A DNA stretch of 64,000 bases from the NCBI RefSeq assembly GCF_024655635.1, contig NZ_JANLGI010000003.1:310001-374000 (forward strand), read 5' to 3'. The notes under the pieces are model-generated. The model was given only the letters and a program-made list of their open reading frames with translations, was not told the DNA's origin and did not search any database. This DNA comes from Allobosea sp. 47.2.35. GTDB taxonomy: Bacteria; Pseudomonadota; Alphaproteobacteria; Rhizobiales; Beijerinckiaceae. Made by a program: the position numbers and the translations under genes. Of the stretch, positions 61,683 to 64,000 are shown piece after piece. Every line of letters begins with the position of its first letter. Within the stretch, counting starts at the first letter, position 1.

Positions 61683-61741
61683 GAGGCATATCCTCAGTTA
61701 GGTCTAATGAAAGTCTGAAACAGAAATCATGCCACGTCAGC

Positions 61742-61764
61742 CCCCGGCGCGTGGCGCGCCGGGG
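61742..61764 (-). other. Stable hairpin after the DUF3829 gene
   Basis: CCCCGGCGCG/CGCGCCGGGG (10 bp, 3-nt loop) lies 22 bp beyond the DUF3829 stop on the minus strand; there is no T-run, so it may be a weak terminator or a transcript-protecting stem. Confidence 0.5.
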
Positions 61765-61785
61765 TGCGTCTGGTGCATTGCGCCG

Positions 61786-62745
61786 TCAACGCGACATGCG
61801 GACAGCCGTCTCCGAGAGCGAAACCATGGTGTTGTAGTTGTTGACGATCCAGTTGGCGTCGTTGGCCGCGCCGCGCCGGACATCGCCCTTGCTTTTGGCA
61901 AGCTTGTCGCTGAAATCGCGCAGCTTGCCGAGCCAGGAGCTCGCCTGGCTCTCGATGAAGGGCACGCCCTTGGGATCCTTGTCCTTGAAGGCGTCCATCT
62001 CGCGGACCGCGGCGGCATAATCGGCGACCGCGGCGTTGAAGGACTTGAGATCGACGATCGGGCTCTCGTTGCTCGGCATCAGGTCCATGACGGCGCGCGC
62101 ATTGATCATGATGTTGCGCACCTGCCAGCGGGCCGACTTGCCCTCGCGCTGCTCGACCGAGGCGAGCTCGCGCTGGTCGAGACCGCGCTTGTAGACGCGC
62201 ATCAGCGCATCGAGCTTGGAGCGCTCCTCCAGGAAGGTCTTCGCCGCCGGCACCATCAGCGCATGCAGCTTCTGGCCCTCGGCGAGATTGTCGTCGCGAT
62301 AGTCCTTGCGGTCGTAATAGCGCTCGGCCTTGGTGATCAGCGGCGCCAGCTCCTGATAGGCCTTGATATAGCGGCCCATGGTCTCGTCGATCGCCGGCAG
62401 CTTCGGCTCGCGGGCCATCGCCTCCTCGGCCTTCTTGATCTCGCCCGCAACGTCATAGAGGCTGTAGAGCCCGTAGGTAATGTAGCGCTCCTTGCCGGTC
62501 GGGCCCTTCTTCATATCGACCCAGCTGCCATAGCGCTCCCAGGACTGGATCGCCCGCAGCGTGCGGTTCATCAGCCCGGTATAGGCGTTCGACTTGGTGA
62601 TCGCGGCCTGGAGGTCGTCATCGCCGGCCTTGCTGGCGCTGCCGGCCGGCATCGTCGCGACACCTTGCGCCCAGCCTGCTCCGGGAGCGGCCAGAAGGAT
62701 CGCAGTGGCACAAACGGCACCGTAGAAGAATGCACGGGTCAGCAT
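61786..62745 (-). CDS. DUF3829 (YiiG-like) exported protein
   Basis: 319 residues with a signal peptide (FFYGAVCATAILLAAPGAGWA, cleavage near 26) and a helical mature part (ITKSNAYTGLMNRTLRAIQSWERYGSWVDMKKGPTGKE; YYDRKDYRDDNLAEGQKLHALMVPAAKTFLEERSKLDALM; NIMINARAVMDLMPSNESPIVDLKSFNAAVADY). It matches the DUF3829 family, exported proteins of unknown role. It is the second gene of a minus-strand cluster after the rhodanese gene, 55 bp away. Confidence 0.8.
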   Translation of the reverse strand: MLTRAFFYGAVCATAILLAAPGAGWAQGVATMPAGSASKAGDDDLQAAITKSNAYTGLMNRTLRAIQSWERYGSWVDMKKGPTGKERYITYGLYSLYDVAGEIKKAEEAMAREPKLPAIDETMGRYIKAYQELAPLITKAERYYDRKDYRDDNLAEGQKLHALMVPAAKTFLEERSKLDALMRVYKRGLDQRELASVEQREGKSARWQVRNIMINARAVMDLMPSNESPIVDLKSFNAAVADYAAAVREMDAFKDKDPKGVPFIESQASSWLGKLRDFSDKLAKSKGDVRRGAANDANWIVNNYNTMVSLSETAVRMSR

Positions 62746-62800
62746 GGTCTCTATCCTTAGTCTTGCAGACGGCGCGGAACGCGGATCGGGCTTCAGGCCC

Positions 62801-63118
62801 TCAATCCTGCGTCACCGGCTCGCCATGCATCAGCCAGTCCTTGAAGCCGCCGGCATAGTGGCTGTCGATGTCGAGCCCGGCCGATTGCGCGAATTCGAGC
62901 GCGCGCCGCGAGCGCACGCCCGCCGCACAGGAGAGCACGATGCGCTTGCCCGGCTCGTTCGGCAGGTCGGCGGGATCGAATTGCGACAGGGGCCGCGATA
63001 CCGAGCCCGGAATATGTCCGGCGGCGAATTCATGGGGCTCGCGCACATCGACCAGCAGGATGGAGCCATCGCCCAGGCCCGCCTTCACGGCGTCGATATC
63101 GAGGTCGTTCACGATCAT
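62801..63118 (-). CDS. Single-domain rhodanese-like protein
   Basis: 105 residues forming one rhodanese domain with active-site Cys in the loop CAAGVRS (residues 64-70), preceded by LLVDVREPHEFAAGHIPGSVSRPLSQFD. No signal peptide; cytoplasmic. Sulfurtransferase or thiol-related stress role is likely, and partner unknown. Confidence 0.88.
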   Translation of the reverse strand: MIVNDLDIDAVKAGLGDGSILLVDVREPHEFAAGHIPGSVSRPLSQFDPADLPNEPGKRIVLSCAAGVRSRRALEFAQSAGLDIDSHYAGGFKDWLMHGEPVTQD

Positions 63119-63210
63119 GGGCGGGCCACTCCAGCTCGGTCAGGCGAGCCGTTGAGATAGGGCGGCGGTCCCGCAAGCGCCACCATCTGTCGGCGCTGCG
63201 GAATGCCTGA

Positions 63211-63247
63211 AACGAAAAGCAGCCGCGGGCGCAAGGCACGCGGCTGC
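63211..63247 (-). terminator. Terminator after the BON/LysM gene
   Basis: On the minus strand, GCAGCCGCG/CGCGGCTGC (9 bp) with an 11-nt loop is followed by TTTTCGTTT. Confidence 0.88.
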
Positions 63248-63264
63248 CCTGGAACCAAACGGCC

Positions 63265-63705
63265 TCAGGCCTTCGGCGGAATGCGCAGGACCCAGCCCGG
63301 CTGGATCAGGTCGGGATTCTTGACCGGCGGCGTGTTGGCCTTGACGATCTCGGTGTATTTCGCGCCCTGGCCCTTGCCGTAATGCTCCTCGGCAATCTTC
63401 CAGAGCGTGTCGCCCTTCTTCACTGTATAGAACACCGCAGCCGCGGCTTCCTTGGTCACGGCGAGATCGGATTCGACCTGGGCCACGCCGGTGGTGTTGC
63501 CGAGCGCGAGAATGATCTTCTCGGCTTCTTCCGTCGAAACGGCCTTGCCGGACACCTTCACCTTGTCGCCGTCGATCTGGATATTGACGTCGGAAGGCAG
63601 GCCGTGCCCCGCAAGTTCCTTCTGCAGATCGTCGGCGGTCGCCGCCTTGGCCGAGCCGCCGAAAATCTTGGCGCCGGCATCCTTGATGAAACTGAACAGA
63701 CCCAT
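63265..63705 (-). CDS. kbp: BON and LysM domain protein, Kbp/YgaU-like
   Basis: 146 residues with a BON domain (about 10-80: KAATADDLQKELAGHGLPSDVNIQIDGDKVKVSGKAVSTEEAEKIILALGNTTGVAQVE) and a LysM domain (about 93-145: YTVKKGDTLWKIAEEHYGKGQGAKYTEIVKANTPPVKNPDLIQPGWVLRIP). The start MGLFSFIKDAGAKIFG matches Escherichia coli Kbp, a cytoplasmic potassium-binding protein. No signal peptide. Monocistronic, terminator downstream. Confidence 0.9.
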   Translation of the reverse strand: MGLFSFIKDAGAKIFGGSAKAATADDLQKELAGHGLPSDVNIQIDGDKVKVSGKAVSTEEAEKIILALGNTTGVAQVESDLAVTKEAAAAVFYTVKKGDTLWKIAEEHYGKGQGAKYTEIVKANTPPVKNPDLIQPGWVLRIPPKA

Positions 63706-63852
63706 GAGTAAACCTCCGCGTGTCGCGGCGCTATCAAGCCCTGTCGGACGGCCCTATGCAAGTCGGCAGGGAAAAGGTGTTTTGCTTGCCGGCTAGCGCC
63801 GATTGCGCAAAAGCGGGCCCGCACGGCCTTTTCCGCGCGGCCTGCGGCTGGC

Positions 63853-63888
63853 AAGAACGTCGCTGACGAGAAAGAACGTCGCTGACGA
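63853..63888 (+). repeat. 17-bp tandem direct repeat upstream of the GlcG/HbpS gene
   Basis: AAGAACGTCGCTGACGA occurs at 63853-63869 and 63872-63888 (19-bp period), 15 bp before the start codon. Confidence 0.7.
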
Positions 63889-63903
63889 AAGCGGAGTTTC
63901 CCC

Positions 63904-64000
63904 ATGCTGACCCTCGCCCAGGCCCAGACCATCCTCCAGACCGCGCTCGGCCATGCCGAATCGAACGGCTTCAAGCCGCTCGCCATCGCCGTGCTCGATG
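63904..64000 (+). CDS. GlcG/HbpS family haem-binding-type protein, 3' truncated
   Basis: Only the first 32 residues are visible (MLTLAQAQTILQTALGHAESNGFKPLAIAVLD), running off the right edge. The opening matches GlcG/HbpS (DUF336) proteins, small cytosolic or exported proteins of about 130-140 residues, some of which bind haem. Start ATG at 63904 follows GCGGAG. A 17-bp direct repeat lies directly upstream. Confidence 0.7.
   Translation, partial: MLTLAQAQTILQTALGHAESNGFKPLAIAVLD

Noticed and set aside
59346-61718. 790-residue open frame antisense to the CoxL-like gene
   Set aside because: Shadow frame of a strongly conserved gene on the other strand; no recognisable motif.

Overview
The window is GC-rich chromosomal DNA with dense, mostly operonic genes. 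Gene content points to an alphaproteobacterium of the order Hyphomicrobiales (Rhizobiales), most likely close to Bosea or a neighbouring family. The pointers are a CckA-type hybrid kinase, FliX, FlbT and FlaF (alphaproteobacterial flagellar regulators), a GAAC-N7-GAAC SOS box before recA, the NDUFS4-like complex I subunit and a eukaryotic-type NADP isocitrate dehydrogenase. This placement is inference from protein families and gene order; no alignment was run.

Layout. 1-11432: end of an Fe(III)-type ABC permease, a small lipoprotein, tRNA-Arg and tRNA-Pro, a complex I accessory subunit, a DUF192 protein, a large unknown secreted protein with an acetyltransferase, and then a minus-strand run aspS - two paralogous lipoproteins - glycosyltransferase - acyltransferase, with rnd divergent from aspS. 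11502-17333: flagellar export and rod block 1 (fliO-fliP on minus; flgB-flgC-fliE-fliQ-fliR-flhB on plus). 17405-28000: cckA, a long palindromic intergenic element, SOS-controlled recA, alaS, a six-helix K+ channel with a cyclic-nucleotide-type domain, a small secreted protein, a methyltransferase and icd. 28187-30452: an unknown exported protein, an SDR and a cupin dioxygenase-like protein. 30472-42603: flagellar block 2 (fliX; flgI-flgJ-flgN-like; FlaG-like; two large flagellins; flbT-flaF; and flgE-flgK-flgL on minus). 42780-52598: tetR-sixA-ycjX-ycjF, a divergent ABA4-like fusion membrane protein, a MoxR ATPase, a CPA2 antiporter and a glycosyltransferase/LpxH-like pair. 52728-64000: three regulator/transporter/SDR loci, two cytochrome c genes, an orphan CoxL-like molybdoenzyme subunit, DUF3829, rhodanese, Kbp and the start of a GlcG/HbpS-type gene.

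How it works together. The main story is flagellar assembly and its cell-cycle control. The flgB promoter region carries a perfect CtrA box (TTAA-N7-TTAAC) followed closely by a 7-5-7 palindrome. The same palindrome recurs about 115-130 bp upstream of sigma-54-type -24/-12 promoters before flgI and flgE. This matches the Caulobacter logic in which CtrA switches on early genes and the sigma-54 activator FlbD (with FliX) represses early and activates later genes. cckA, the top kinase of the CtrA pathway, lies directly after flhB. FlbT/FlaF and a structured leader before the second flagellin suggest post-transcriptional flagellin control.

I saw no CRISPR array, insertion sequence, integrase, prophage or toxin-antitoxin pair, and I found no clear novel multi-gene system. 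The strongest observations are the regulatory architecture, several atypical family members (a K+ channel lacking the usual phosphate-binding Arg, an SDR lacking YxxxK, FliO with a very long tail, an ABA4-like fusion) and an orphan CoxL-like subunit beside cytochromes.
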